From positions 1,004,501-1,068,500 of the forward strand of contig NZ_CP045369.1 in NCBI RefSeq assembly GCF_009363535.1: a DNA stretch of 64,000 bases, read 5' to 3'. Positions 55,090 through 64,000 of this stretch are shown here, piece by piece. The notes beneath the pieces are model-generated. The model did no database searches and was not told the origin of the DNA. It saw only the letters and a program-made list of their open reading frames with translations. Origin of the DNA: Microbulbifer sp. THAF38. Its GTDB lineage: Bacteria; Pseudomonadota; Gammaproteobacteria; Pseudomonadales; Cellvibrionaceae. Position 1 is the first letter of the stretch. The number at the start of each line of letters is the position of its first letter. Position numbers and translations under genes: made by a program.

Positions 55090-57024
55090 ATGAAATCACA
55101 AAGCAAAAATTCAATTGTGCCGGTCATGGCATTGCTACGATTGCTGCTCTTGCCACTATTTTTGCTGGCGGTAGGCTGTAGTTCCGGTTCTTCCGATAGC
55201 GATGACAGCACCAGCTCGGAAACCGTAGAAGGCAATACTGGTTCTGGTGGCGATACAGAGACGGGTGATGATACGGTCGATGACGGGGATACGGATACAG
55301 ACACCGGCACAGGAAGCGGGCAGGGCACTGCCCCGCAGGAGCTGATCGCCAATGCCTTTTCCGGAACCAGTATCGGCCTCTCCTGGCAGCGTGATGGAGC
55401 GACCTATGCCATCTATCGCGGTGGGGAAAAAATTGCCGAGACCAGTAACAGCTATTACGTAGATCAGGGGCTTTTAGTTAATACCGCTTATAGCTACTCG
55501 ATAACCAGTGGCGATTTGGGCAGCGATAGTGAGACGGCACAGGTCACTGCGAAAACACTAGTCAACAACACCAATAGCGGCCTAAGTAATGGTGCGGTTG
55601 CGGCACCGGTCCTCGATCGCCTGGTGAACATTAACGAATGCAAAAATGTTCGCAGCGCATTGAATTTATTGGATGAAGATCTGGATACCTGCCTGGCAGC
55701 CATGCTGGAATTGAACAATATGGCCGGGCATTTAGAGGATATGCGTGCTTTTGCCGCCAGGGTGCGAAGTGAACAAGACCCTGCCATGCTCGAGCTGGGT
55801 ATGCGCCTGTTCTACAGTCAATCCCTCAGTGCCAATGGTGACGTGGCCTGTGCCTCCTGCCACCACGCCGCTATCGGCTGTGGCGGTGATAATCTCTCCA
55901 TGCCCGTGGGTGTGAATCCGCTAGACCCTGCATTGGTTGGCCCTGGCCGCTCTGATGGTATCAATGAGGTACCCATAGTGCCCAGAAATGCCCAGCCTAT
56001 TTGTAATGTGGCATTGTGGAGTAGCGGGCTCTTCTGGGATAACCGGGTGGCTCTCACTGATCGTGGATTACGCACCGACTCACGGGATGTCAGTCTCAAT
56101 ACTGAAGCGGCGGTGGGCACTGGCACCTTGGCGTTGATGATGGCGCAGGCGCATTTTCCGGTAACCAATCCTGCGGAGATGGGCGATGTCACACAGTTTG
56201 GTTACGATGGCACTACTGACAGCGGCAATACGAATTACCGCGAGGACATCATAGCGGCCAATCTGGAGCGGGAATCCTGGAGTGCACTGTTCAGTGCGGC
56301 CTTTGGTGATAACCAGATTACTTTCAGTCGCATAGCCCAGGCCATAGCGGCCTTTGAAGCGGTACAGCTTTTTATCGATAACCCCTTCTTCGATTATGTG
56401 GATGGCGATGTGAATGCGCTCGATAGTGATGAGAAGCGCGGAGCCATTACTTTTATGTCGGGGAATTCCGGCTGTACCAATTGCCATGCGGGTGCATTTT
56501 TTACTACGGAAGGACCGCGACCTGCGAACTATCCACAAATTGGTATTGGCACCGATGAAAATGGCAGCGGCGCGGATCTAGGTGCGAACGGTGCTGGTGC
56601 TTTTCGCCCACCAACACTATTAAATGTCGCGCTCACTGGCCCTTGGGGGCACAGTGGTCAATTTGCGACTTTGCGCAGAAATGTTGAGCACTATCGCGAT
56701 CGCGCTGCATCGGTTAACCAGTACTACACCAATAGCGAAATGTGCGATTTGGCACAGTTTCAGGAATTAGTAGATTGCGCCAATAAAGTGGCCCCTAATG
56801 GCCCCGCGCTCTCTCAGGCGATTCTCGCGGCTACTGGCGGGGATGCGGGTAATAATCTCAGCGATGCCGAGATTGATCTGGTAGTGCGCTTTCTCGAGAC
56901 ACTGACGGACCCGGATGCCGCCAATGCGGCATCCAATCCCGTCCAGGCCCTGATCCCTCCCCGCGACGGCGGCCCAGATGGCAAACAGCTTGACGCTAAA
57001 GATGGCGCCGGTAACGAGCTCTAA
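55090..57024 (+). CDS. Di-heme cytochrome c peroxidase-like lipoprotein, copy 2
   Basis: 644 aa from ATG 55090, the same length as copy 1 to the residue. Lipobox AVGC after LLRLLLLPLFLLAVGC, Thr/Asp/Gly-rich linker, FN3-like domain (GTSIGLSWQRDGATYAIYR) and di-heme peroxidase domain with CASCHH and CTNCHAG. The C-termini of both end IPPRDGGPDGKQLDAK plus a short tail. Linkers and signals diverge, while the domains stay alike, as expected for a tandem duplication under selection. GC content is higher than in copy 1. Confidence 0.86.
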   Translation: MKSQSKNSIVPVMALLRLLLLPLFLLAVGCSSGSSDSDDSTSSETVEGNTGSGGDTETGDDTVDDGDTDTDTGTGSGQGTAPQELIANAFSGTSIGLSWQRDGATYAIYRGGEKIAETSNSYYVDQGLLVNTAYSYSITSGDLGSDSETAQVTAKTLVNNTNSGLSNGAVAAPVLDRLVNINECKNVRSALNLLDEDLDTCLAAMLELNNMAGHLEDMRAFAARVRSEQDPAMLELGMRLFYSQSLSANGDVACASCHHAAIGCGGDNLSMPVGVNPLDPALVGPGRSDGINEVPIVPRNAQPICNVALWSSGLFWDNRVALTDRGLRTDSRDVSLNTEAAVGTGTLALMMAQAHFPVTNPAEMGDVTQFGYDGTTDSGNTNYREDIIAANLERESWSALFSAAFGDNQITFSRIAQAIAAFEAVQLFIDNPFFDYVDGDVNALDSDEKRGAITFMSGNSGCTNCHAGAFFTTEGPRPANYPQIGIGTDENGSGADLGANGAGAFRPPTLLNVALTGPWGHSGQFATLRRNVEHYRDRAASVNQYYTNSEMCDLAQFQELVDCANKVAPNGPALSQAILAATGGDAGNNLSDAEIDLVVRFLETLTDPDAANAASNPVQALIPPRDGGPDGKQLDAKDGAGNEL

Positions 57025-57065
57025 TGGCGGCATAAACCCCTTCATCCTTGGAGAGCCTTTGATTC

Positions 57066-57094
57066 CCCGGAGAGCTGGTCGCTCTCCGGGTTTT
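57066..57094 (+). terminator. Intrinsic terminator after peroxidase copy 2
   Basis: CCCGGAGAGC (57066-57075) / GCTCTCCGGG (57081-57090), 5-base loop, then TTTTC. The remaining bases up to pilF (57095-57368) hold the pilF promoter and nothing else I can see. Confidence 0.85.
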
Positions 57095-57368
57095 CTTATA
57101 GCAGCGTGTTTCGATTTTTTTTCGCTACATAAAGGAGGCGCTGTCGAGCCAATTGGAATTTATTAGGTGTATACAGCTGAAACTGGCAGTACTTTGCGGC
57201 ACTATATGAGGGGGGAAAGCGGGGTTAAACCGGGCTGATGATGGGGTAACTGAGTGAATATGGGGGCAGTTTTGCCGCAAAAAGGTTCACGAAGCTGTTT
57301 TGTTACCTACTCCACCCCAGTTTGTTGATCGATAGTGATCAATCATTGCGACCCCGCTTGATGGATAG

Positions 57369-58175
57369 ATGAAAAATAAATGTACAGGTGATGTCGTGTC
57401 TGCAAAATCTTTTGGCCTGCCGTTTCTTGGCCTGATTCTCACTGTGTTACTGGGGGGATGTGTGACTACTGGCTTGCCAGAGCGCCAGGAGGTGAACCTG
57501 GATAAGGCACTGGAAACTCACGTTCAGCTGGGAATTCGCTACCTGCAGAGTGGAGATAACCGTGAGCAGGCTCGCCGTCACTTTAACAAGGCCTTGGAGT
57601 TGGGTCCTAAAGACCCGCTGGCTCACCACGGCCTGGCCCTGCTGTACCAGACTGATGGTGAATTAACGGTGGCAGAGTCCCACTTTAAAAAAGCCCTGCG
57701 CTACAGCGATGACTTCTCGATGGCGCGCACCAATTATGGGGTTTTCCTGTACCAGCAGGAGCGCTACGAGGACGCTTTGGAGCAGTTCCACCACGCCTCC
57801 AATGACCTGACCTATAATCGCCGCTTCTTTGCCCTGGTGAACTACGGCCGCACCGCCAATCGCCTGGGGATGGTGGAGGAGGCCGAACGGGCCTACACGC
57901 GCGCCCTCGCCCTGAATAGTAATCTGCCCGTTGCCCTATTGGAGTTGGCAGATCTCAAATATGATGCCGGCGATTATGTCAAGGCTAAGCAGTACCTGGA
58001 CCAGTACAGCGAAAATTACCGTCAAACACCGCAATCTTTATGGTTGGGGATTCGTATTGAGAAGGTGTTTGGCAATCGCGACAAGGAGCTGAGTTATGCT
58101 CTTGCGCTGAAAAATTTGTACCCGTACTCTGCGGAAACACTGAAATATCAGGAGTTGAGTGGTAATGACGGATAG
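57369..58175 (+). CDS. pilF: Type IV pilus biogenesis lipoprotein PilF/PilW
   Basis: 268 aa. Lipobox LGGC after PFLGLILTVLLGGC, then six TPR repeats (about 50-260: HVQLGIRYLQSGDNREQARR, then HHGLALLYQTDGELTVAESH and so on). Outer-membrane pilotin that assembles the PilQ secretin. The stop overlaps the rodZ start by 11 bases, so the two are coupled. Confidence 0.92.
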   Translation: MKNKCTGDVVSAKSFGLPFLGLILTVLLGGCVTTGLPERQEVNLDKALETHVQLGIRYLQSGDNREQARRHFNKALELGPKDPLAHHGLALLYQTDGELTVAESHFKKALRYSDDFSMARTNYGVFLYQQERYEDALEQFHHASNDLTYNRRFFALVNYGRTANRLGMVEEAERAYTRALALNSNLPVALLELADLKYDAGDYVKAKQYLDQYSENYRQTPQSLWLGIRIEKVFGNRDKELSYALALKNLYPYSAETLKYQELSGNDG

Positions 58176-59136
58176 TAATTCCGTGCACCGCGACAGCGGC
58201 CAAACTGAATCCAATACGCAGGTTTCTCCCGGTGCGCTGTTGCTCGCCGCGCGCGAGGCGGCAGGACTCTCCCGTGAGGAGCTTTCTCGGCGCCTGTGTA
58301 TTATCGATAACACTGTCGAGTGGCTGGAAACAGATCTCTACGAGCGCCAGCCGGAAGCGGTTTATGCGCGGGGTTATATCCGCAATATCTGCCGCGAGCT
58401 GAGTATTGACTCCACAACGGTACTCGCGGCCTACGATGCTGCGCGCCCGAAGCCGCAAGCGCGCAGAGAGTCACGCCGGATCGAGATCAGAGCCGATTCC
58501 CTGCGCCCGGCGAGCAAGCGCGGCCACGGTTTGTTGGCGCTACTGCCGCTGGTGGCGGCAGGCGCTGTGTTCTGGTGGCTCTATGATGGTCCGGTAAATA
58601 TTCCCGGTCTGCAGACACCAACAGAACAATCAGCAGAACAAAATAGACCCCTTGCCGAAGCGACTGAGCCATCCGTTACCTCCAGCGAAAGTGAATTTTC
58701 GGGGCCGAGTTCGACTGAGCTGCAGGTTGCCGCGGCACCGGAGCAACAGCCTCAGCTCGCCGTGGAAGAAATGGTGGAGGAAGCTCAGGCTCCCGAGCCA
58801 AATGCGCCTTCTGAGTTAGAGTCTGAGCCCAGCGAGCAAACTGCAGAAGCGGCAGCGCAGCTTCCCGCGGCGGTGGCGCAGCTGGATGAGCAGTTGCAGG
58901 GAGCCCTGCGTCTCAGTTTCGATGAGGATGCCTGGGTTGAAGTGAAGGATGCCGAGGGCGTAGTGCTGCTTGCCGGCGTGCAGCAAGCGGGTACTTCCAA
59001 GAGCCTGGATGGGCGCGCTCCCTTTGAAGTGATGCTCGGCAATGCTCGCGGAACCAGGGTGGTTTACCGCGAGCAAACCATCGAAAGTGACCCTATCGGC
59101 AGCCGCCGCACCCGCCGCCTGATTGTGGGCAATTAA
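58165..59136 (+). CDS. rodZ: RodZ-like cytoskeletal/HTH membrane protein
   Basis: 323 aa from ATG 58165 (GGAG at 58151-58154). N-terminal HTH (about 24-90: GALLLAAREAAGLSREELSR), one membrane segment (about 122-140: HGLLALLPLVAAGAVFWWLY), a long Glu/Ala/Pro periplasmic linker, and a C-terminal DUF4115 domain (ALRLSFDEDAWVEVKDAEG). RodZ connects MreB to the envelope and sets cell shape. ispG follows 100 bases downstream, as is usual. Confidence 0.9.
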   Translation: MTDSNSVHRDSGQTESNTQVSPGALLLAAREAAGLSREELSRRLCIIDNTVEWLETDLYERQPEAVYARGYIRNICRELSIDSTTVLAAYDAARPKPQARRESRRIEIRADSLRPASKRGHGLLALLPLVAAGAVFWWLYDGPVNIPGLQTPTEQSAEQNRPLAEATEPSVTSSESEFSGPSSTELQVAAAPEQQPQLAVEEMVEEAQAPEPNAPSELESEPSEQTAEAAAQLPAAVAQLDEQLQGALRLSFDEDAWVEVKDAEGVVLLAGVQQAGTSKSLDGRAPFEVMLGNARGTRVVYREQTIESDPIGSRRTRRLIVGN

Positions 59137-59236
59137 AGGATCTTCGCCGTTTGGGTGCGAACTCTGTAGGTTTGCGCCCAATCTCTCTATAATCTCCCCC
59201 TCGATTTTTTAGCAGCAATACTGCCAGGTCAGCCCT

Positions 59237-60349
59237 ATGCAATTTGAATCTCCCATTGTCCGCCGCAAGTCGCGCCAGATCATGGTGGGTAATGTACCGG
59301 TCGGTGGCGATGCGCCGATCTCGGTGCAGAGCATGACCAATACCGAAACCTGTGACGTGGCCGCCACGGTGGACCAAATCCAGCGATTGGAAAAAGCCGG
59401 TGCGGATATCGTGCGGGTCTCGGTGCCCAGCATGGAGGCCGCCGAGGCTTTCGGGGAAATTAAAAAACAGGTGAATGTCCCGCTGGTGGCGGATATCCAC
59501 TTCGACTATCGCATCGCCCTGCGCGTGGCCGATCTGGGCGTGGATTGCCTGCGCATCAACCCCGGTAATATCGGCCGCGAGAAACGTATCCGCGCGGTGG
59601 TGGATAAGGCCCGCGATCTGAATATTCCGATTCGTATCGGTGTGAATGCGGGCTCCCTGGAAAAAGACCTGCAGAAAAAATACGGTGAGCCCACCCCGGA
59701 TGCACTGGTGGAATCGGCCCTGCGCCACGTTGAGATTCTCGATAGCCTGAACTTTCAGGATTTCAAGGTGAGCGTGAAGGCCTCGGATATCTTTATGGCT
59801 ACCGCCGCCTATCGCAAACTGGCCCAGCAGATTGAACAGCCTCTGCACCTGGGGATTACCGAGGCCGGTGGCCTGCGTGCCGGCACGGTCAAATCCGCAA
59901 TTGGCCTCGGTGCCCTGCTGCTCGACGGCATTGGCGATACCCTGCGGGTCTCCCTAGCTGCAGATCCGGTGGAAGAGGTAAAGGTGGGTTGGGACCTGCT
60001 CAAGAGCCTGCGTCTGCGCAGTAAAGGAATCAACTTTATCGCCTGTCCCAGCTGCTCCCGCCAGAATTTCGATGTGGTAAAAACCATGAACGAGCTGGAG
60101 ACGCGCTTGGAAGACGTCACGACACCGTTGGATGTGGCGGTGATCGGTTGTATCGTCAATGGTCCCGGCGAAGCGAAGGAGGCGGATATCGGCCTCACCG
60201 GCGGCACCCCAAGCCACGCGGTCTATGTAGACGGCCAGCCGGACCGCAAATTCAAGAATGAGAACCTGGTGGATGATTTGGAACGCCTGATTCGTGAGAA
60301 GGCCGCAGCCAAGGCCGAGCGCGAGGCGGATATCATTGCCAAGGCGTAA
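59237..60349 (+). CDS. ispG: (E)-4-hydroxy-3-methylbut-2-enyl-diphosphate synthase (IspG)
   Basis: 4Fe-4S enzyme of the MEP isoprenoid pathway. 370 aa (E. coli 372). TIM-barrel start [20 protein letters not shown] and the Fe-S Cys in [11 protein letters not shown] and [14 protein letters not shown]. Followed by hisS at 66 bases, same direction. Confidence 0.97.
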   Translation: MQFESPIVRRKSRQIMVGNVPVGGDAPISVQSMTNTETCDVAATVDQIQRLEKAGADIVRVSVPSMEAAEAFGEIKKQVNVPLVADIHFDYRIALRVADLGVDCLRINPGNIGREKRIRAVVDKARDLNIPIRIGVNAGSLEKDLQKKYGEPTPDALVESALRHVEILDSLNFQDFKVSVKASDIFMATAAYRKLAQQIEQPLHLGITEAGGLRAGTVKSAIGLGALLLDGIGDTLRVSLAADPVEEVKVGWDLLKSLRLRSKGINFIACPSCSRQNFDVVKTMNELETRLEDVTTPLDVAVIGCIVNGPGEAKEADIGLTGGTPSHAVYVDGQPDRKFKNENLVDDLERLIREKAAAKAEREADIIAKA

Positions 60350-60415
60350 CGGGCACGCCCCTTGCACCGTACCTGAATCGTCGATTTAAGAAATTTAGAA
60401 ATTTAAGGAACAGCG

Positions 60416-61678
60416 TTGAAACAACTTCGCGCAATTCGCGGCATGAACGACCTGCTGCCGGAACAGTCACCGACTTGGCAGTATGTGGAAGCCACTCTCA
60501 GTGAACTCTTTGCCCGCTACGGCTACAGTGAAATCCGCACGCCCATCCTGGAGGCAACCCAGCTGTTCAGTCGCGCCGTGGGCGAGGCTACCGATATTGT
60601 CGAAAAGGAAATGTACACCTTTGAGGACAAGAGCGGGGACAGTGTTACTCTGCGCCCGGAAGGTACTGCCGGCACCGTGCGCGCGGCGATCCAGAGTAAC
60701 CTGCTGAATCAGCCCCAGCGCCTGTGGTATTTCGGCCCCATGTTCCGCTACGAACGCCCGCAAAAAGGCCGCCTGCGTCAGTTTCACCAGTTTGGTGTGG
60801 AAGTGTTCGGCATTGAAGGGCCGGATATCGATGCGGAAATCCTGATTATGACCGCGCGCCTGTGGCGCCAGCTGGGCCTTGCTGATCACGTTACCCTGCA
60901 GTTGAACAGCCTGGGCAACTCCGACAGCCGTGCGGCTTACCGCGAGGCCCTGGTGGCCTATCTCAGCGAGCGCCGCGAGCAGCTGGATGAGGATAGCCAG
61001 CGCCGCCTGGAGCGCAATCCCCTGCGTATTCTCGATAGTAAAAATGCGCAAACCCAGGAACTGCTCGCCGACGCCCCCTGTCTACTGGATTTCCTTGATG
61101 AGGAATCCGCCGCCCATTTCGCCCAACTGCGCGAAATGCTGGATGCGGCGGGGGTGAAATATGAGATCAACTCTAAGTTGGTGCGCGGTCTCGACTACTA
61201 CGGCAAAACCGTTTTCGAGTGGGTGACCGACAGCCTCGGCGCCCAGGGCACTGTCTGTGCCGGTGGCCGCTACGATGGTCTGGTAGAGCAGATGGGTGGA
61301 AAATCCACTCCCGCAGTGGGCTTTGGCCTGGGTGCCGAGCGCCTGGTGCTGATGTTGGAAACCCTTGAAGTCTTGCCGGGGAGCCTGGCGCAACAGGTAG
61401 ATGCCTACCTGGTGGCGGTGGGTGATGTACAATCAGCCGCCCTGGCCGCCGCCGAGCAATTGCGCGACGAGTTGCCTTGGCTGCGCCTGCAGGCACACTG
61501 CGGAGGCGGTAGCTTTAAGAGCCAAATGAAGAAAGCGGATAAAAGCGGTGCCGATTACGCACTGATTATCGGCGAGGATGAGGCTGCTAACGGTCAGATT
61601 ACAGTGAAGTATCTGCGCTCCGACCAACAGCAACAGACCCTCGCGCTCACAGAGCTGGCGGCATTGCTGCAGAGCTGA
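60416..61678 (+). CDS. hisS: Histidyl-tRNA synthetase
   Basis: Class II synthetase, 420 aa (E. coli 424), from TTG 60416 with TAAGGA upstream. Motif 2 is [19 protein letters not shown]; the HisA motif [15 protein letters not shown] and motif 3 [14 protein letters not shown] are intact. TTG as the start codon is unusual for such a gene, but the family N-terminus [14 protein letters not shown] fixes it. Confidence 0.97.
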   Translation: MKQLRAIRGMNDLLPEQSPTWQYVEATLSELFARYGYSEIRTPILEATQLFSRAVGEATDIVEKEMYTFEDKSGDSVTLRPEGTAGTVRAAIQSNLLNQPQRLWYFGPMFRYERPQKGRLRQFHQFGVEVFGIEGPDIDAEILIMTARLWRQLGLADHVTLQLNSLGNSDSRAAYREALVAYLSERREQLDEDSQRRLERNPLRILDSKNAQTQELLADAPCLLDFLDEESAAHFAQLREMLDAAGVKYEINSKLVRGLDYYGKTVFEWVTDSLGAQGTVCAGGRYDGLVEQMGGKSTPAVGFGLGAERLVLMLETLEVLPGSLAQQVDAYLVAVGDVQSAALAAAEQLRDELPWLRLQAHCGGGSFKSQMKKADKSGADYALIIGEDEAANGQITVKYLRSDQQQQTLALTELAALLQS

Positions 61679-61748
61679 TTCAAATACTCAGGGTGGCGGA
61701 GGCCCCCGCCAGGATAGTTAGAAAACCACAGGAAAGGCGATTTACCCA

Positions 61749-62465
61749 ATGTCTGAGCATCTTACCGAACAAGAACAAATAGAAACGCTGAAGCGCTGGT
61801 GGGCGGAAAACGGCAGGGGCATTGTAACCGGCGTGGTCCTGGCTCTGGTCGGCTACTTCGGCTATCAGTGGTGGCAGGGTGACCAGCGCGCTAAGGCCGA
61901 GGCGGCATCCGACCTGTACCAGGGATTTATTGAAGCGGTTTCCGCCAATAACAGCCAGCCCGACAACAAGCAGCTGACTACCGCGAAAACCCTCGCCGAG
62001 CAGCTGAAAAACGAATACGGCAGCCGTATCTATGCCAGTCAGGCCTCTCTGCGCCTGGCCGCTATCGCCGCCGACAAGAATGATCTGGAAGCCGCACAGA
62101 CACAACTGCAATGGGTCCTCGACAACACCAAAGAGGAAGCTCTGGAGTTACTGGCCAAGCGCCGCCTGGCCACTGTGATTGCCGCCCGCGGCAACCCGGA
62201 CGAAGCGCTGAAACTGATCGAGGGCAATGTGCCTCCGGCCTTTGCTGCCCTCTATTCCGAGACCCGCGGCGATATCCTCAGACAGAAAGGCGATGATGCG
62301 GGTGCCCGCAGTGCCTATGAGCAGGCTTTATCCGAGTTGTTGCCGGAACAGGCGGGCAGCACACAGCTGCTGCGCCTCAAAGTGGAAAGCCTGGCGGTGG
62401 CCTCTGGCGAGGAACAGGAACAGGAACAGAAACCAAGCGAACCAGCACCTGAGGGAGACGAGTGA
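61749..62465 (+). CDS. yfgM: YfgM/UPF0070 family membrane protein
   Basis: 238 aa: N-terminal Glu-rich part, one membrane helix (about 25-45: GIVTGVVLALVGYFGYQWWQ) and TPR-like periplasmic helices. YfgM is a partner of the SecYEG-PpiD complex. The stop overlaps the bamB start by four bases (ATGA), and the hisS-yfgM-bamB-der order is conserved. The C-terminal Gln/Glu repeat tail is longer than in E. coli (206 aa). Confidence 0.93.
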   Translation: MSEHLTEQEQIETLKRWWAENGRGIVTGVVLALVGYFGYQWWQGDQRAKAEAASDLYQGFIEAVSANNSQPDNKQLTTAKTLAEQLKNEYGSRIYASQASLRLAAIAADKNDLEAAQTQLQWVLDNTKEEALELLAKRRLATVIAARGNPDEALKLIEGNVPPAFAALYSETRGDILRQKGDDAGARSAYEQALSELLPEQAGSTQLLRLKVESLAVASGEEQEQEQKPSEPAPEGDE

Positions 62466-63628
62466 TGGGATTTCTCAATCGCGCTGTGGGGCGCACGGCA
62501 GCAGTTGCCCTGGCGGTAGCCCTGGGTGCCTGCGCCTCCAACGAGAGCAAGGAAGATGTCGAGCCGGTGGAGCTGGTGGATTTCGCCCCTAGCGTCCAGC
62601 TGCGCGAAGTCTGGTCGGCAGATGTGGGCAGTATCGACGAGAAGCGTTATGCCATGCTGCAACCTGGGTTGGCAGACGGCAAACTGGTCGCCGCCAGTAG
62701 CGATGGTGAGGTGACCGCCTTCGATCGCAGCAGTGGCAGACCCCAGTGGGAAACCGACCTGGATATTGAATTGAGCGGTGGCGTCGGTGTTGGCCTCGGC
62801 CTCGCCGTAGTAGTGGACTATCGCGGTCGCGCAATAGCCCTGGATCTGAACAACGGCGCCCAGCTGTGGAAGTACCAAGTTTCCGGTGAAGTGGTCTCCG
62901 CGCCGGCGGTTGGCTCCGGGGTTGTGGTCCTGCAAACCGTGGACGGCAAGCTGGTGGGGCTCAATGCCAGCAACGGCGAAGAACTGTGGAGCCACAACAC
63001 CACCTTGCCGGTACTGACTTTACGCGGCACCGCGGCGCCGGTGATCAGCGGCGGCCTGGTGGTCGCCGGTCTCGACAACGGCAAATTGATCGCCCTGGAT
63101 GCCCGCGATGGCATTCCCCGCTGGGAGCAGCGCGTTGCCATACCGCAGGGCTCCGCCGAACTGGAGCGAGTTGTGGACATCGATGGCTCGCCGGTAGTGC
63201 GCGGCGATCTGGTGTTTGCCGCTAGCTATCAGGGCCGGGTTGTTGCCCTGTCCAAAGAAAATGGTCGCGGCCTTTGGGCGCGCGATGCCTCCACCCATCA
63301 CGCGGTAGCTGTGGGAGGTGGCAATGTTTACCTCAGTGGTGCCTCGGGTAGTGTGTACGCTTACAATGTGGGCGCCGGCCAGATTGCCTGGAGTAACAAC
63401 GAATTGCTGCGCCGCGAGTTGAGTGGCCCAGCGTACTTCCAGGACGTTGTGGTTGTCGGTGACCTGGAAGGTTATCTGCATGTACTCGACCCCAATTCCG
63501 GCCAGTTTATCGGCCGAGAAGAGGTCGATAATGACGCGATCCGTATCCCCATGCTGGTGGATGGCGACCTGCTATTTGTCCTGTCTGACGACGGCAAGCT
63601 GGTTGCTCTAACCCTCGCTCGGGGTTAA
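62462..63628 (+). CDS. bamB: Outer-membrane assembly factor BamB
   Basis: 388 aa lipoprotein (E. coli 392). Lipobox LGAC after TAAVALAVALGAC. Eight-bladed PQQ-like propeller visible as repeats of LWSHNT/LWKYQV-type strands (residue W positions around 75-130, 175 and later). Scaffold of the BAM complex that inserts outer-membrane proteins. Confidence 0.96.
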   Translation: MMGFLNRAVGRTAAVALAVALGACASNESKEDVEPVELVDFAPSVQLREVWSADVGSIDEKRYAMLQPGLADGKLVAASSDGEVTAFDRSSGRPQWETDLDIELSGGVGVGLGLAVVVDYRGRAIALDLNNGAQLWKYQVSGEVVSAPAVGSGVVVLQTVDGKLVGLNASNGEELWSHNTTLPVLTLRGTAAPVISGGLVVAGLDNGKLIALDARDGIPRWEQRVAIPQGSAELERVVDIDGSPVVRGDLVFAASYQGRVVALSKENGRGLWARDASTHHAVAVGGGNVYLSGASGSVYAYNVGAGQIAWSNNELLRRELSGPAYFQDVVVVGDLEGYLHVLDPNSGQFIGREEVDNDAIRIPMLVDGDLLFVLSDDGKLVALTLARG

Positions 63629-63714
63629 TCGCGCAAGATTGCTGCGGCGGACAGGCAGTCCGCCATGGGGCACAAAGCCCGCAAAAGGAGCCTGCTTCGC
63701 AGGTGAATTGAAAT

Positions 63715-63745
63715 CGCCCGCCTTGTGCGGGCGTTTGTATTTATT
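63715..63745 (+). terminator. Terminator between bamB and der
   Basis: CGCCCGC (63715-63721) / GCGGGCG (63727-63733), loop CTTGT, then TTTGTATTTATTTATT. Two smaller hairpins (63646-63664 and 63692-63704) precede it, so the gap is highly structured. Confidence 0.7.
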
Positions 63746-63768
63746 TATTAGGCTAAAGCCAGAATTCT

Positions 63769-64000
63769 ATGCTGCCAGTTATCGCCCTGGTCGGGCGCCC
63801 CAACGTGGGCAAATCCACACTGTTTAATCGTCTTACCAAGAGCCGCGACGCCTTGGTGGCCAACTACGCCGGTTTGACTCGCGACCGCAAGTACGGCGAG
63901 GCCGAAATCGACGGACGCAAGGTGCTCCTTGTCGACACCGGCGGTATTACCGGCGGGGAAGAGGGCATGGATGCGGCTATGGCGCAGCAGTCCATGCAGG
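63769..64000 (+). CDS. der: GTPase Der (EngA), 5' part
   Basis: The first 77 codons of a two-G-domain GTPase needed for 50S ribosome assembly; cut by the window edge. G1 motif [15 protein letters not shown]2 [11 protein letters not shown] and G3 [11 protein letters not shown] are in the first G domain. It follows bamB as in most gammaproteobacteria. Confidence 0.95.
   Translation, partial: MLPVIALVGRPNVGKSTLFNRLTKSRDALVANYAGLTRDRKYGEAEIDGRKVLLVDTGGITGGEEGMDAAMAQQSMQ

Overview
The window reads as a chromosomal segment of a marine-type gammaproteobacterium. The isc cluster followed by ndk, rlmN, pilF, rodZ, ispG, hisS, yfgM, bamB and der is the classical gammaproteobacterial order. The large TonB receptor, the RimB-like/UUP1/ATP-grasp trio and two acyl-CoA desaturases point towards Cellvibrionales, with Microbulbifer or a relative as my best guess. 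No rRNA, tRNA, IS element, prophage or CRISPR array was recognised.

Layout. Positions 1-4934: an amidohydrolase gene interrupted by two in-frame stops (pseudogene, cut by the window edge), pepQ, purU and a small lipoprotein. Positions 5043-11291 form a visibly AT-richer accessory stretch: a PAS-AraC regulator, a TonB-dependent receptor and a secreted GH18 endo-beta-N-acetylglucosaminidase-like enzyme with a duplicated four-Cys module, probably an N-glycan scavenging locus. It is followed by a Tse2/Tsi2-like toxin-immunity pair. Positions 11559-31350 hold housekeeping genes: gcvP, a nucleoside hydrolase-like lipoprotein, a MAT2B-like SDR, argS, sbcB, pyrB, an NfeD-slipin pair, pgi, a small lipoprotein with a structured 3' region, DUF3549, nhaC and a glycerol-type acyltransferase. 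Positions 31453-37613: dinG, yqcC and the three-gene protease/UUP1/glutamate-ligase-like operon. Positions 37668-42902: two tandem paralogous desaturases, an intergenic region with a near-perfect sigma-54 promoter leading into a structured, terminator-ended RNA candidate, and a hybrid PAS histidine kinase with a degenerate receiver.

Positions 42959-64000: suhB, trmJ, then iscR-iscS-iscU-iscA / hscB-hscA-fdx-iscX, which builds Fe-S clusters. An IscR-type promoter precedes iscR and a strong intrinsic terminator sits between iscA and hscB. After ndk and rlmN, two equal-length tandem lipoprotein di-heme peroxidase-like genes interrupt the usual rlmN-pilF neighbourhood. The window ends with pilF, rodZ, ispG, hisS, yfgM, bamB and the first part of der.

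The items most worth a second look are the sigma-54 RNA candidate (40581-40732), the Tse2/Tsi2-like pair (10609-11291), the TonB receptor/endoglycosidase locus with its leader hairpin, the doubly interrupted amidohydrolase, and the long 3' stem-loop at 26440-26526. All family assignments rest on reading motifs by eye; no database search was run.
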